From Paracholeplasma morum (GTDB lineage Bacteria; Bacillota_I; Bacilli_A; Acholeplasmatales; UBA5453), in the NCBI RefSeq assembly GCF_016907055.1, contig NZ_JAFBBG010000004.1, positions 1 through 64,000 of the forward strand: a stretch of DNA of 64,000 bases. Direction: 5' to 3'. How positions within the stretch are numbered: position 1 is the first letter of the stretch; every line of letters starts with the position of its first letter. Shown here in pieces: positions 8,934 to 17,734 of this stretch. The notes beneath the pieces were generated by a model. The model searched no databases. It was not told the origin of the DNA and worked only from the letters and a program-made list of their open reading frames with translations. The position numbers were made by a program, and so were the translations under genes.

Positions 8934-10025
8934 ATGCGAGGTTTATATGTACACATTCCTTTTTGCGAACACATTTGCTTTTACTGTGATTTTGCAAAAA
9001 GGGTTGCAAAAAATCAATCCATGATTGATGAATATTTAGCATACCTAGAAAAAGATTTTTTAACCATAACTGATAATGTTCCATTCTACGATACGATTTA
9101 CTTAGGTGGTGGGACACCATCAATGCTTTCGGTTGATCAACTAAAGACACTATTTAAGTTATTAAGTCGATATAACCCAACTGAGTTTACAATTGAAGTC
9201 AACCCAGAATCCTATACGCACGAAAAAGGGTTGTTATTTAAAGAATACGGAATAAACCGTGTGAGTTTAGGTGTTCAATCATTCGAAGCACCTATTCTTG
9301 AATATATTGGAAGAAAGCACTCTAATCAGCAAGTATTCGACACAGTATACTCGTTAAAATCAATTGGTATTACCAACATTAGCATCGATTTAATTTTCTC
9401 AATACCAGGACAAACCATTAACTCAATTGAAAACGATCTGGAACTGTTAAAGAAACTCGATGTCCCTCATGTATCCTATTATTCTCTCATTTTAGAAGAA
9501 AAAACAGTCTTCTATCATAAGTATTTGAAGAAAGAATTCAATCAAACAGATATCGACCTAGAAGCAGATATGTATGAGATGATTGTTCAAAAACTGAAAG
9601 AACAGGGTTATGAGCAATATGAAATCTCTAATTTTGCAAAAGATCACAAGTATTCCATGCACAACCAACTGTATTGGACAATGGAACCTTATGATGCTAT
9701 TGGGGCTGGTGCTCATGGATACGATGGTAAGATCAGATATTATAATCATCGACACTTATCCGAATATTATCACATGCCAAGACAAGGCAGTTATGTTGAA
9801 ACAGATTATCAAAGACTGTCTGACTCACTCATCTTTGGCTTAAGACGTTCCAGTGGGGTTAACTTAAAAGAGATTAAAGAAAAATATAATGTCGATGTGA
9901 TTGAATCCTATCCTGACTTATCTAAGTTCTTTGAACTTGGACTGATTACAATCGAAAAGGACTATTTAAAACTAACCCAAAAAGGTTTTCTATTAGGCAA
10001 TCAAGTATTTGAGGTGTTTGTATGA
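8934..10025 (+). CDS. hemW: Radical SAM protein HemW (coproporphyrinogen oxidase-like heme chaperone)
   Basis: The 363-residue protein has the radical SAM cysteine motif CEHICFYC (Cys12, 16, 19) right after YVHIPF, then YLGGGTPS, FTIEVNPES and RVSLGVQSF. These are shared by HemN and HemW. The length, the short N-terminus and the lack of the extra HemN residues place it with HemW, which in studied bacteria binds heme rather than making it. A heme role in a mollicute-like organism would be unexpected, so its client is unclear. Its TGA overlaps the xerD ATG by four bases. Confidence 0.88.
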   Translation: MRGLYVHIPFCEHICFYCDFAKRVAKNQSMIDEYLAYLEKDFLTITDNVPFYDTIYLGGGTPSMLSVDQLKTLFKLLSRYNPTEFTIEVNPESYTHEKGLLFKEYGINRVSLGVQSFEAPILEYIGRKHSNQQVFDTVYSLKSIGITNISIDLIFSIPGQTINSIENDLELLKKLDVPHVSYYSLILEEKTVFYHKYLKKEFNQTDIDLEADMYEMIVQKLKEQGYEQYEISNFAKDHKYSMHNQLYWTMEPYDAIGAGAHGYDGKIRYYNHRHLSEYYHMPRQGSYVETDYQRLSDSLIFGLRRSSGVNLKEIKEKYNVDVIESYPDLSKFFELGLITIEKDYLKLTQKGFLLGNQVFEVFV

Positions 10026-10921
10026 TCTATTTGCTAAAAGACTATGAATACTATTTAAAACGTGAAAAGGGCTTATCTCAAAACACAATTATGGCTTACC
10101 TAAGAGATTTAGAACAATACCGAAGCTTCTTAGAAAAGTATCATTCAATCAAAAATGTCAGAAAAATTGAGAAGAAACATGTTGAAGCCTATTTAAAAAC
10201 ACTCAAGAACAAACAGTTGTCTAGTAAGTCTAGTTCAAGAAAACTAACTGCAATTAAAGGGTTTCATCAGTTTTTATATATTGAAAAAGAGACTGATAAT
10301 AACCCAGCAATCGAAATTGAATCTCCAAAAACGATAAAAACTCTTCCACAAGTGCTATCTGTTGATGAAGTCGTTAAACTGTTGCAAGCCATTCAGGGTG
10401 ATGATCCTCTAGCACTAAGAAACCAAGCATTACTGGAATTAATCTACGGATCTGGCTTACGTGTTTCTGAATTACTTGACTTAAAAATCCAAGATATTCA
10501 CTTAACTGCCGGTCATGTTAGAGTAATTGGCAAAGGAAATAAAGAACGCGAAGTTCCACTTGGAGAATTGTCTGTAATTGCATTGAGACAGTATTTGACA
10601 AAAGCACGAAATAAACTTACAATTAATAGTACAGTAGACTATTTATTCGTAAATCAATACGGACAAAGACTATCACGTCAAGGATTCTTTAAATTATTGA
10701 AAAAACTTGCTCAAAATGCAGGCATAAATAAAGAAGTATCTCCTCATACTTTAAGACACTCATTTGCTACTCATTTGCTTGAGGCTGGCGTTGATTTAAG
10801 GACATTACAATCCTTATTGGGTCATGAAGATATACAAACCACACAGATTTACACTCATATTAGTCAAAAACATTTGAAGGATGTCTATTTAGAAACGCAT
10901 CCACGCGCAAAGGAGAAATAA
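10022..10921 (+). CDS. xerD: Site-specific tyrosine recombinase XerD/XerC
   Basis: Xer recombinases resolve chromosome dimers at dif. The 299-residue protein has an N-terminal SAM-like DNA-binding domain ([16 protein letters not shown]) and the catalytic domain with Arg in [10 protein letters not shown], Lys in [23 protein letters not shown] (His and Arg) and [14 protein letters not shown] (His and the nucleophile Tyr). All catalytic residues are present. Location in a housekeeping operon, not beside phage genes, supports a chromosomal Xer rather than an integrase. It is translationally coupled to hemW, with deoB one base downstream. XerD versus XerC is not resolved from sequence alone. Confidence 0.9.
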   Translation: MIYLLKDYEYYLKREKGLSQNTIMAYLRDLEQYRSFLEKYHSIKNVRKIEKKHVEAYLKTLKNKQLSSKSSSRKLTAIKGFHQFLYIEKETDNNPAIEIESPKTIKTLPQVLSVDEVVKLLQAIQGDDPLALRNQALLELIYGSGLRVSELLDLKIQDIHLTAGHVRVIGKGNKEREVPLGELSVIALRQYLTKARNKLTINSTVDYLFVNQYGQRLSRQGFFKLLKKLAQNAGINKEVSPHTLRHSFATHLLEAGVDLRTLQSLLGHEDIQTTQIYTHISQKHLKDVYLETHPRAKEK

Positions 10922-10922
10922 A

Positions 10923-12104
10923 ATGTATAAAAGAATTTTTTTAATCGTCATGGACAGTTTAGGCTGTGGCGAAGCACCTGATGCTAAAGACTACAACGAT
11001 TTAGGATCAAACACAATCGGACACATTGCAGAAAGAATGAACTTAAGAATACCAAACATGCAAAAACTTGGTTATGGAAATATAGTTCCAATCAAAGGTG
11101 TTCCTGCAGTTAGCAACCCGCTAGCAAGTTATACTAAGATTCAGGAGGCTTCTAAAGGAAAAGACACTATGACTGGTCACTGGGAAATGATGGGTCTTTA
11201 TATCACTGAACCTTTCCAAACGTTCACTGATACTGGTTTTCCAAAAGAGCTATTAGACGAACTTTCTAGACAAACAGGTAGAGGAATTATTGGTAACAAA
11301 TCTGCTTCAGGTACTGAAATCCTTGTTGAACTTGGTGAACAACACATGAAGACGGGTGACTTAATTGTCTATACCTCTGCTGATTCAGTATTACAAATCG
11401 CAATGCACGAAGATATCATTCCAATCGAAGAACAATATCGTATTTGTGAAATTGCTCGTGAAATTACAATGAAAGAAGAATGGAAAGTAGCTAGAGTTAT
11501 TGCACGTCCATTTGTTGGAAAAGACAAGAATAGCTTTAAACGTACACCTAACAGACATGATTATGCATTAAAACCTACTGGAAAGACAACACTGAACTAT
11601 CTTGATGAAGCTGGATTCGATGTTATCGCCTTAGGAAAGATTAATGACATATTCGTTGGCGAAGGTATCAATAATTATGAACGTACTGTTTCAAACGATG
11701 ATGGCATGGATAAAATCACAAAAATTGCAAAAAATCATCCATTTAAAGGGCTTTGCTTCTTAAATCTAGTCGATTTTGATGCATTATATGGCCATCGAAG
11801 AGATCCAATTGGATACGGAAAAGCTATTGAGGATTTTGACCGTCAATTACCAGATTTAATTGCTAATTTAAATGAAAACGACTTATTAATGATTACAGCG
11901 GACCATGGAAACGATCCAATCCATCATGGAACCGACCATACTCGTGAATATGTTCCACTACTTGCTTACCAAAAAGGTAAACCAGGTAAAGCTCTACCAG
12001 CAATGTTCACATTTGCTGATATCGCTGCTACAATTTCTGAAAACTTTAAAGTCGATAAAACCGAATATGGTAAGTCATTCCTCAAAAATCTAAAGGAGGC
12101 ATAA
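10923..12104 (+). CDS. deoB: Phosphopentomutase DeoB
   Basis: DeoB interconverts (deoxy)ribose 1- and 5-phosphate in nucleoside salvage. The 393 residues show the alkaline-phosphatase-superfamily metal site: [14 protein letters not shown] at the N-terminus (Asp), the phosphorylated Thr in [13 protein letters not shown] (about 80-92), and [24 protein letters not shown] near the C-terminus, which supplies the remaining metal ligands. The SD AAAGGAGA overlaps the end of xerD. No other deo gene is in the window. Confidence 0.96.
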   Translation: MYKRIFLIVMDSLGCGEAPDAKDYNDLGSNTIGHIAERMNLRIPNMQKLGYGNIVPIKGVPAVSNPLASYTKIQEASKGKDTMTGHWEMMGLYITEPFQTFTDTGFPKELLDELSRQTGRGIIGNKSASGTEILVELGEQHMKTGDLIVYTSADSVLQIAMHEDIIPIEEQYRICEIAREITMKEEWKVARVIARPFVGKDKNSFKRTPNRHDYALKPTGKTTLNYLDEAGFDVIALGKINDIFVGEGINNYERTVSNDDGMDKITKIAKNHPFKGLCFLNLVDFDALYGHRRDPIGYGKAIEDFDRQLPDLIANLNENDLLMITADHGNDPIHHGTDHTREYVPLLAYQKGKPGKALPAMFTFADIAATISENFKVDKTEYGKSFLKNLKEA

Positions 12105-12105
12105 T

Positions 12106-13245
12106 ATGCTTGAATGGTTAAAAGAATTAACCCCTGAAACAATCATCATCTTCTCCGCACTTTTCCTACTTTTAGTGTTACTTTTGGTAATTATTAACCA
12201 ACTAAAACGTATAGCGAGCCGTGTAGGTGAACAAGAGTTTTACATCAACGAATCGTTGCTAGAAATTGATGGGATTCAATACATCAATTTAACCATTATC
12301 AACAAAGCCTTCTCAACTAACCATATCAATGTGGTTGGTGTCGAACTGGGGAATATTTCACACCCAATTGAAGAAAAAGTTGTTATGATTGCTCCTAGAA
12401 GTAAATATCAAACTCGTTTTGATTTAAATGAGATTAAGCCGTTCGTCTTCAATAATCGCAAAAAATATCGTAAATTCAAGATTTATGTAGAAAACGAAAT
12501 AGGTCTAAGGAAAGCCATTAAACCTCGTGTAAACAACAAATTTATGCGTAAAGAGTTTAGGAAGATTATGCATGCTGAAAAACTAGATCGCAAGAAAAAA
12601 CGTTTTGAAAGCGGCCAATATAATCTTATTGAGCGTACAGGACTTATCATTGGATTACTGTTCAGACCATTTGCAAAACTCAAACGTCATATGGCTTTAT
12701 CAACCAATAAAGCATTGAGGGAATCAGAAATTCGAAGACAACAAAAGAAAGAACACGATGCGATTAGATATAAACTCGATCAAGATGAGTTTAAACTTAA
12801 CGAGATTCGTATCCGTGAACAAGCGATCAAGGAAAACCGTACTAGAGAATTAGAACTTGAAGCGTTGAAGAAAGCCAAAGAACTGGAAATCGAACGAATC
12901 AAACTTCAAACAATTAAAGCTGAATTCACAAATGCAATTTCAGAAGTTGAATCAATCAATACTGATAAAGTTGCAAAAGAGCAACTAAAGTCAGAAAATG
13001 TTGTGGAACATTCTAAGAAATCAAAGAAAACTGAGCATGAGCATCATCCAGTAGTTGAAACTACAGCATCAAATTCTATCAAAGTGTCAGAACCAGTTGA
13101 TGAGTCAACTGAAGAGGTCACTCTAGAACCTGAAGTAATGGATAAGCCAAAGAAAAATCGCAAGAAAAAATCTCAAATTGAGGTAAATGAACCCGTCGTA
13201 GAAACAACGGATTCAATCGATCAACCTGAGGATGCAATTCAATAA
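12106..13245 (+). CDS. Uncharacterised membrane-anchored coiled-coil protein
   Basis: I do not recognise this 379-residue protein. One transmembrane helix (about residues 13-33, IIIFSALFLLLVLLLVII) is followed by a beta-rich region (about 45-140), a possible second hydrophobic segment near 185-195, a long charged coiled coil (about 205-290, REQAIKENRTRELELEALKKAKE) and a Lys/Glu/Val-rich tail with repeated VVETT motifs (PVVETTA, PVVETTD). The tail looks disordered. It starts one base after deoB with a perfect AAAGGAGG, so it is the last gene of the hemW operon. A structural or envelope role is only a guess. Confidence 0.7.
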   Translation: MLEWLKELTPETIIIFSALFLLLVLLLVIINQLKRIASRVGEQEFYINESLLEIDGIQYINLTIINKAFSTNHINVVGVELGNISHPIEEKVVMIAPRSKYQTRFDLNEIKPFVFNNRKKYRKFKIYVENEIGLRKAIKPRVNNKFMRKEFRKIMHAEKLDRKKKRFESGQYNLIERTGLIIGLLFRPFAKLKRHMALSTNKALRESEIRRQQKKEHDAIRYKLDQDEFKLNEIRIREQAIKENRTRELELEALKKAKELEIERIKLQTIKAEFTNAISEVESINTDKVAKEQLKSENVVEHSKKSKKTEHEHHPVVETTASNSIKVSEPVDESTEEVTLEPEVMDKPKKNRKKKSQIEVNEPVVETTDSIDQPEDAIQ

Positions 13246-13253
13246 ACAACTAT

Positions 13254-13286
13254 AAAAAAAACTATCAAATTTTGATAGTTTTTTTT
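13254..13286. terminator. Bidirectional terminator between the hemW operon and pyk
   Basis: A near-perfect palindrome, AAAACTATCAAA/TTTTGATAGTTTT, flanked by A and T runs, serves both convergent units. Confidence 0.9.
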
Positions 13287-13289
13287 GTC

Positions 13290-14705
13290 TTATATTTCAA
13301 TAATACGAAGTGTATTGGTTGATCCATGTTTTTGAGCCCAACCAGATGTGATGATGATTTTGTCACCTTTAACTAATCCGAATTCTTGAGCAACTTCAAC
13401 AGCCACTCTGTCATATGAACCCATATCAGTGAAGTCTTTGCGGTAAGCAGGTATAACTCCCCAATAATAAGTTAGTTGAGTACAAGTCTTTTTATTGTTT
13501 GCAACGCCGATGATTGGAACCGATGGTCTAAATTTGCATAGACGTTTAGGTGTTCCACCTGTTTCAGTAAATGCCACAATAGCTTTTACCTCAGGAAGGA
13601 TTAGTGCACTTTGGCTAACTGAGATACCAATCGCATCGTTTACTGTAGGTTGAGAAGTAGTAATTGCTTTTTGTAACTTGTCATAGTAAGGAATGTTTTC
13701 TTCAATTGCAGTTGCAATAATGTCCATTGTTTGAACCGATTCAACTGGATATTCACCTGCAGCTGATTCACCTGATAACATAATAGCATCAGAACCGTCT
13801 AAAATCGCGTTTGCGACGTCAGAAGCTTCAGCGCGAGTAGGTCTTGGGTTGCTCATCATTGACTCTAACATATGTGTTGCTGTAATGACTGGTTTTCCTT
13901 TTTCATTTGCTTTCGCAATAATTCTCTTTTGATATAATGGAACTAGTTGAGTTGATACTTCAACACCTAAGTCACCTCTTGCGACCATTACGCCATCAGA
14001 AGCTTCTAAGATGCCATCTAACTCATCAACACCTTCTTGAGATTCAATCTTCGCGATTAATTCAATTTTAGGTGCATTTAAGTCTTTTAATACTTTCTTA
14101 ATTTCCAATACGTCGTCTTTACGTCTAACAAAGGATAAAGCAATCATATCAACTTCCATTTGAGCACAGAACTCGATATCTTCTCTGTCCTTTTTAGATA
14201 CAAATGGCATTGATAGTTTTACGTTAGGTACATTCACACCTTTTTTGGTTTTGATAATCCCATTATTAACAATCTCACATGTTAAAATGGTTGGAGTTGA
14301 TTCAATGATATTAAGACGCATTTTGCCGTCATCAATTAATAAGAAATCACCAACTTTAATATCGTCATACAGTTCATTACAATCGATATGAAAAGCTTCT
14401 TTAGTACCTAAAATAGGTTCTTTGTGAACTCTTACAATATCGCCCTTTTTGAAAGTGGCAAAGCCATTTTCGAATACGCCTGTTCTAATCTCAGGACCTT
14501 TTGTATCGGCAAGAATACCAACGAAGCGTTCCATTCTCTTGGCGACTTTTCTAATTGTTTCAATACGCGCTTTATGTTCTTCATGTGAACCATGTGAAAA
14601 GTTCAATCGAGCTACATTCATTCCAGCTTCGATCATTTTTTCGATCATAATTTCACTTTCACTTGATGGACCAATTGTACATACAATCTTTGTTTTTCTT
14701 TTCAC
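13290..14705 (-). CDS. pyk: Pyruvate kinase
   Basis: Pyruvate kinase makes ATP and pyruvate from phosphoenolpyruvate. The product has TKIVCTIGPSS, NVARLNFSHGSHEEH, ADTKGPEIRTG, the active-site IAKIESQEGV (Lys) and MVARGDLGVE, and the TRAEASDVANAILDGSDAIMLSGE stretch. The 471-residue form lacks the extra C-terminal PEP-utiliser domain of Bacillus Pyk. The frame allows ATG at 14711, but GGAGG (14717-14713) abuts it; the GTG at 14705 lies seven bases beyond the SD and gives the usual MKRKTKIV start, so GTG is chosen. A cre-like site lies about 120 bases upstream. Confidence 0.96.
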   Translation of the reverse strand: MKRKTKIVCTIGPSSESEIMIEKMIEAGMNVARLNFSHGSHEEHKARIETIRKVAKRMERFVGILADTKGPEIRTGVFENGFATFKKGDIVRVHKEPILGTKEAFHIDCNELYDDIKVGDFLLIDDGKMRLNIIESTPTILTCEIVNNGIIKTKKGVNVPNVKLSMPFVSKKDREDIEFCAQMEVDMIALSFVRRKDDVLEIKKVLKDLNAPKIELIAKIESQEGVDELDGILEASDGVMVARGDLGVEVSTQLVPLYQKRIIAKANEKGKPVITATHMLESMMSNPRPTRAEASDVANAILDGSDAIMLSGESAAGEYPVESVQTMDIIATAIEENIPYYDKLQKAITTSQPTVNDAIGISVSQSALILPEVKAIVAFTETGGTPKRLCKFRPSVPIIGVANNKKTCTQLTYYWGVIPAYRKDFTDMGSYDRVAVEVAQEFGLVKGDKIIITSGWAQKHGSTNTLRIIEI

Positions 14706-14825
14706 AAACATCCCTCCAACTCTAATTTTAAATCACGTGTAATAAGAATAAACATACAATACTATATTACCACAAAAAGTATGAAATGCGATATGTAAGC
14801 GTATGCTTTTTTCATTTTCAATCAA

Positions 14826-14839
14826 TGAAAACGCATTAA
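14826..14839. promoter_or_regulatory. cre-like site upstream of pyk
   Basis: TGAAAACGCATTAA (on the other strand TTAATGCGTTTTCA) matches 12 of 14 cre positions. A weaker copy, TGTAAGCGTATGCT, is at 14794-14807. Pyruvate kinase genes are CcpA targets in some Firmicutes. The pyk promoter itself is not clear to me in this 230-base gap. Confidence 0.35.
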
Positions 14840-14908
14840 TAAATATCTTTTAAATGGCTTTCTTATCAAATTATACTAAAATGATTTTAGAACCGAAAAA
14901 TTCATAAT

Positions 14909-14932
14909 AAAAAAAGCCTAGAATATCTAGAC
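14909..14932 (-). terminator. Terminator of the asparaginase gene
   Basis: Minus strand GTCTAGA, loop TAT, TCTAGGC then seven T; one G-U pair. It begins six bases after the stop. Confidence 0.8.
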
Positions 14933-14937
14933 TGAAT

Positions 14938-15918
14938 TTATGCAATTTCAAAATATTGGTCTATATTGTCGTTATTTAGGCTCAATGCCAATAGTAATTT
15001 GATTCTTGATTTTTGACTTGATAGATCCCCAGAAAACAATACGCCAAGCTCCTTTAAATGAGCTCCACCACCTGCATATGCATATGTATCTCTAACTCGA
15101 CCTTTCGGACATCTAGAAGTAACAACAACTTTTATGCCATGATTGATTGCATTTTTAATACCATCGACCATTGTTGGAGGTACATTTCCACGACCAAAGG
15201 CCTCTAGGACAATCCCATTAACAAGCTTAGATTCCACATAATAATTTAGCAAAGATGAATCCATTCCAGTTGTAACCTTAATAATGTCCACACGTGCGGT
15301 CAATTGAGAAGGTGTTAAGTGGTATTTATGCTTAACCGATTCGCGATAATAGATCACATCTTGTTCATCGACAATCCCTAAAGGACCAAACTCCATAGAC
15401 TTAAATGTATCTAAAGCTAATGTATGTGTCTTAGTAACTTCAGAGGCAGAATTAATTTCATCATTCAAACATACGAGAACCCCACGATTAATTGAAGCAG
15501 GATTTCCGGCAACCAAAATTGAACTAACAAGGTTTGAGAATCCATCATACCCAAGTTCAGAATAGTTTCGCATAGAACCCGTTACAACGACAGGCTTACG
15601 AGTTTGTAAAAATAAATCCAAGAAGTAGGAAGTTTCCTCTAAGGTATCTGTACCGTGAGTAACGACACAACCTGCGTAATCATCTTGTGAAAGTTTTTCA
15701 TCAATCAACTGGCCAATACGACACATATCATTAGGAGTCATTGCGGGAGAAGGTTTCATAGAGAAAACTAATGGAACTAACTCATTATTTTGAAAGCGCT
15801 TACTAATTGATGATATCAAATCTATATTTGAATCATCTAAGACAGTTTTTTTTGTAGAGAGGTCAGTAGTCATTGAAATCGTACCGCCAGTAAATAAGAT
15901 AAGTATTTTTTGCATCAT
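14938..15918 (-). CDS. ansA: L-asparaginase, cytoplasmic type
   Basis: This enzyme hydrolyses asparagine to aspartate and ammonia. The 326 residues carry the two asparaginase signatures: ILILFTGGTISM with the nucleophile Thr in the first 17 residues, and GCVVTHGTDTLEETSYFL (about 83-100) with the second catalytic Thr-Asp pair. There is no signal peptide, so it should be cytoplasmic. It appears monocistronic. GGAG lies eight bases before the first of two adjacent ATG codons. A related glutaminase/asparaginase specificity cannot be excluded. Confidence 0.92.
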   Translation of the reverse strand: MMQKILILFTGGTISMTTDLSTKKTVLDDSNIDLISSISKRFQNNELVPLVFSMKPSPAMTPNDMCRIGQLIDEKLSQDDYAGCVVTHGTDTLEETSYFLDLFLQTRKPVVVTGSMRNYSELGYDGFSNLVSSILVAGNPASINRGVLVCLNDEINSASEVTKTHTLALDTFKSMEFGPLGIVDEQDVIYYRESVKHKYHLTPSQLTARVDIIKVTTGMDSSLLNYYVESKLVNGIVLEAFGRGNVPPTMVDGIKNAINHGIKVVVTSRCPKGRVRDTYAYAGGGAHLKELGVLFSGDLSSQKSRIKLLLALSLNNDNIDQYFEIA

Positions 15919-16589
15919 AAGATCATCTCCGGAAATATTTTATCATGGAAATGCCAAATGTGAGTAAACAAACGAACAGAAAAATCAATGGCTCGTTAAT
16001 AAGGTTGTGAAGGCACAATACGTTTCTTAAAAACGATAAAAACGACACACCATACTTGAAGAAGGCCAAAGTTTACAGTTACCAACATACCAACATACCC
16101 ACACAAAACCCTATCATCTCATCACTATCGCAATTATAAACGGTTAACATAATATACATTATAGGAACAAACGTAGAAATAAAATAGTCATCTTCTTCGG
16201 GTTAAATTATATCAATAAAACAATCATTGGTGTGTTTATTGAACCATAAGAGCTTTTATTAACTGTTTTAATCGTACTCATAAAATGATTATTATGTATT
16301 TAAAGCATCTCGAGAGAAGTTTGTAGACAAAACGGCTACGAAGATGCTTATACTTTCTCTATCTGGGACATTTTTCGTTGCTTTTGACCTTCCAAGACAG
16401 AGTTTCGATCATAAGGCTACTACTTCCTCTTCTTCTTTCATTCATGGGGTGTGTATCAAAGTAGTCTTGCATCTAATCGTTTTAAGTTTCTATAATCATC
16501 AACTTCTCGTAATCGACCAGACCGTATGAAATCTATTTAACATCTAAATTCAATTCTATAATATGAATATTAATTCAGATTTTATGTAT
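15919..16589. other. Gene-poor stretch, probably decayed coding sequence
   Basis: About 670 bases hold no convincing gene, RNA or promoter. In one minus-strand frame, 16348-16530 reads protein-like pieces (RSGRLREVDDYRNLKRLDARLL, then YDRNSVLEGQKQRKMSQIEKV) interrupted by five stops in about 20 codons. That looks like a dead gene, but I cannot name its family. A short direct repeat (ACCAACATACCAACATACC) sits near 16080-16100. The plus-strand open frame at 16344-16529 has no ribosome site and is not accepted. Confidence 0.35.
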
Positions 16590-16620
16590 AAAAAAAGCGC
16601 AGCCGTTTTAGACTGTGCTT
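16590..16620 (-). terminator. Terminator of the first Fic-like gene
   Basis: Minus strand AAGCACAGTC, loop TAAAAC, GGCTGCGCTT then T residues; one A-C mismatch and one wobble. Confidence 0.8.
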
Positions 16621-16637
16621 AGATTGGTTTTATAAAT

Positions 16638-17714
16638 CTAGTCATTATTAGTTGGAAATAATTCGAGTTGCTGTGGATTGAATTTTTCACTCTTAGGAGC
16701 AATTCTCTGCCACTTTGCACTACGACCATTTCCAAGTGGTCTGATTAATCCTCGTTCCTTCATACTCATTAATGTACGATTGATGGTTGCATCACTTGAG
16801 TATGGATGCTTATCTCTAATATCATTTTTGCTGAAGGTAGTTGACCCTTTCAAGATTGTACCTTCGATACTATCTGATTTATTCATCTTACGATCAAACT
16901 CATATTCATGAGCCTTTATCTCTACATTTCTATGAAGTTCATCTAATACTGCAACAAACACTCTTGCGATGGATTCTGTTTGTGAATAGCCTTCACTCCA
17001 GTTGTATCCTGCTTGAATAAATGCATTTGAGAACTGTTCTTTTAGTGGTAATAAGGCCTTAAAGAATGAATCATATCTACATACTTTAAATTGATTAGAA
17101 ATGACCGTATAGATAAGTATTAAGCCTAATAATTCGTTATGACTAGTAAATAACTCAAGCTTAATAAAGTCGATATAGAAGTTAGATATGATTTGAATGG
17201 TCTCATATTTCTTGCTTCTAAAGGTCTTATTAAAAGCTTCTACAAGCTTAATGAGTTTCTCTTCAGTAGGAAAATCATCAAAATTATCAGTTACTTTTGG
17301 GGATTTAGCATTGTTTTTCTTGACTAATCTGATGTCAGAGTAATCTCTAGCAAGGCTAAATGCTAAATCTTTTACTTCGTTAGTTGAAAGGTAGAACGTA
17401 TCTCCTAACAACTGAATCCTTTGTAGTATGTCTTTTAAGTTCTTTAGTAGGACTTCGTCTTTGTTTTTTGCAGCAAAGTCCTTTTTTGGATCACTTAGAA
17501 GCTTGATTCTTGGCAGAGTTAATTTTAGGTCCAAATACTGGGCCAATGCCTGTGTATCCTGTTCTAACGTGTTTCGTGACATGACTTCGTCATCTCTTGA
17601 AAACAAATCTTTATAATAGAACGATTGACCTTTAGACTCGTATAATTTAAACAGTTTTAACATTAAATCATTGGGTATTTGAGCTCTTCGTTCTAAGGAT
17701 TCTAGACACTTCAA
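16638..17714 (-). CDS. Fic-like protein with the catalytic motif lost, winged-helix C-terminus
   Basis: The 358-residue protein aligns by eye with the C-terminal half of Fic (AMPylator) proteins. After a helix (ISNFYIDFIK, about 176-185), where HPFxDGNGRxGR should stand, it has LELFTSHNELLGLIL. The post-motif segment FKVCRYDSFFKAL (209-221) resembles Fic YISFEK-type stretches, AGYNWSEGYSQT (235-246) resembles GWHEGENDYT, and SKNDIRDKHPYSSDATINRTLMSMKERGLIRPLGNGRSAKW (295-335) is the usual Fic C-terminal winged helix. All catalytic residues are missing, so AMP transfer is not expected. The start is TTG 17714, backed by AAGGAGGT seven bases upstream. It follows the TGS/kinase-like gene by 20 bases. 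A DNA-binding role is inferred from the winged helix. Confidence 0.6.
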   Translation of the reverse strand: MKCLESLERRAQIPNDLMLKLFKLYESKGQSFYYKDLFSRDDEVMSRNTLEQDTQALAQYLDLKLTLPRIKLLSDPKKDFAAKNKDEVLLKNLKDILQRIQLLGDTFYLSTNEVKDLAFSLARDYSDIRLVKKNNAKSPKVTDNFDDFPTEEKLIKLVEAFNKTFRSKKYETIQIISNFYIDFIKLELFTSHNELLGLILIYTVISNQFKVCRYDSFFKALLPLKEQFSNAFIQAGYNWSEGYSQTESIARVFVAVLDELHRNVEIKAHEYEFDRKMNKSDSIEGTILKGSTTFSKNDIRDKHPYSSDATINRTLMSMKERGLIRPLGNGRSAKWQRIAPKSEKFNPQQLELFPTNND

Positions 17715-17734
17715 ATTAGCACCTCCTTAAAGGG

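Noticed and set aside
10022-10921. Phage or integrative-element integrase
   Set aside because: It is a tyrosine recombinase, but sits in a housekeeping operon coupled to hemW with no att-like repeats or phage genes; Xer fits better.
16344-16529. Plus-strand open frame of 61 codons in the gene-poor region
   Set aside because: No ribosome site, no promoter, composition unlike neighbouring proteins; the opposite strand reads more protein-like.
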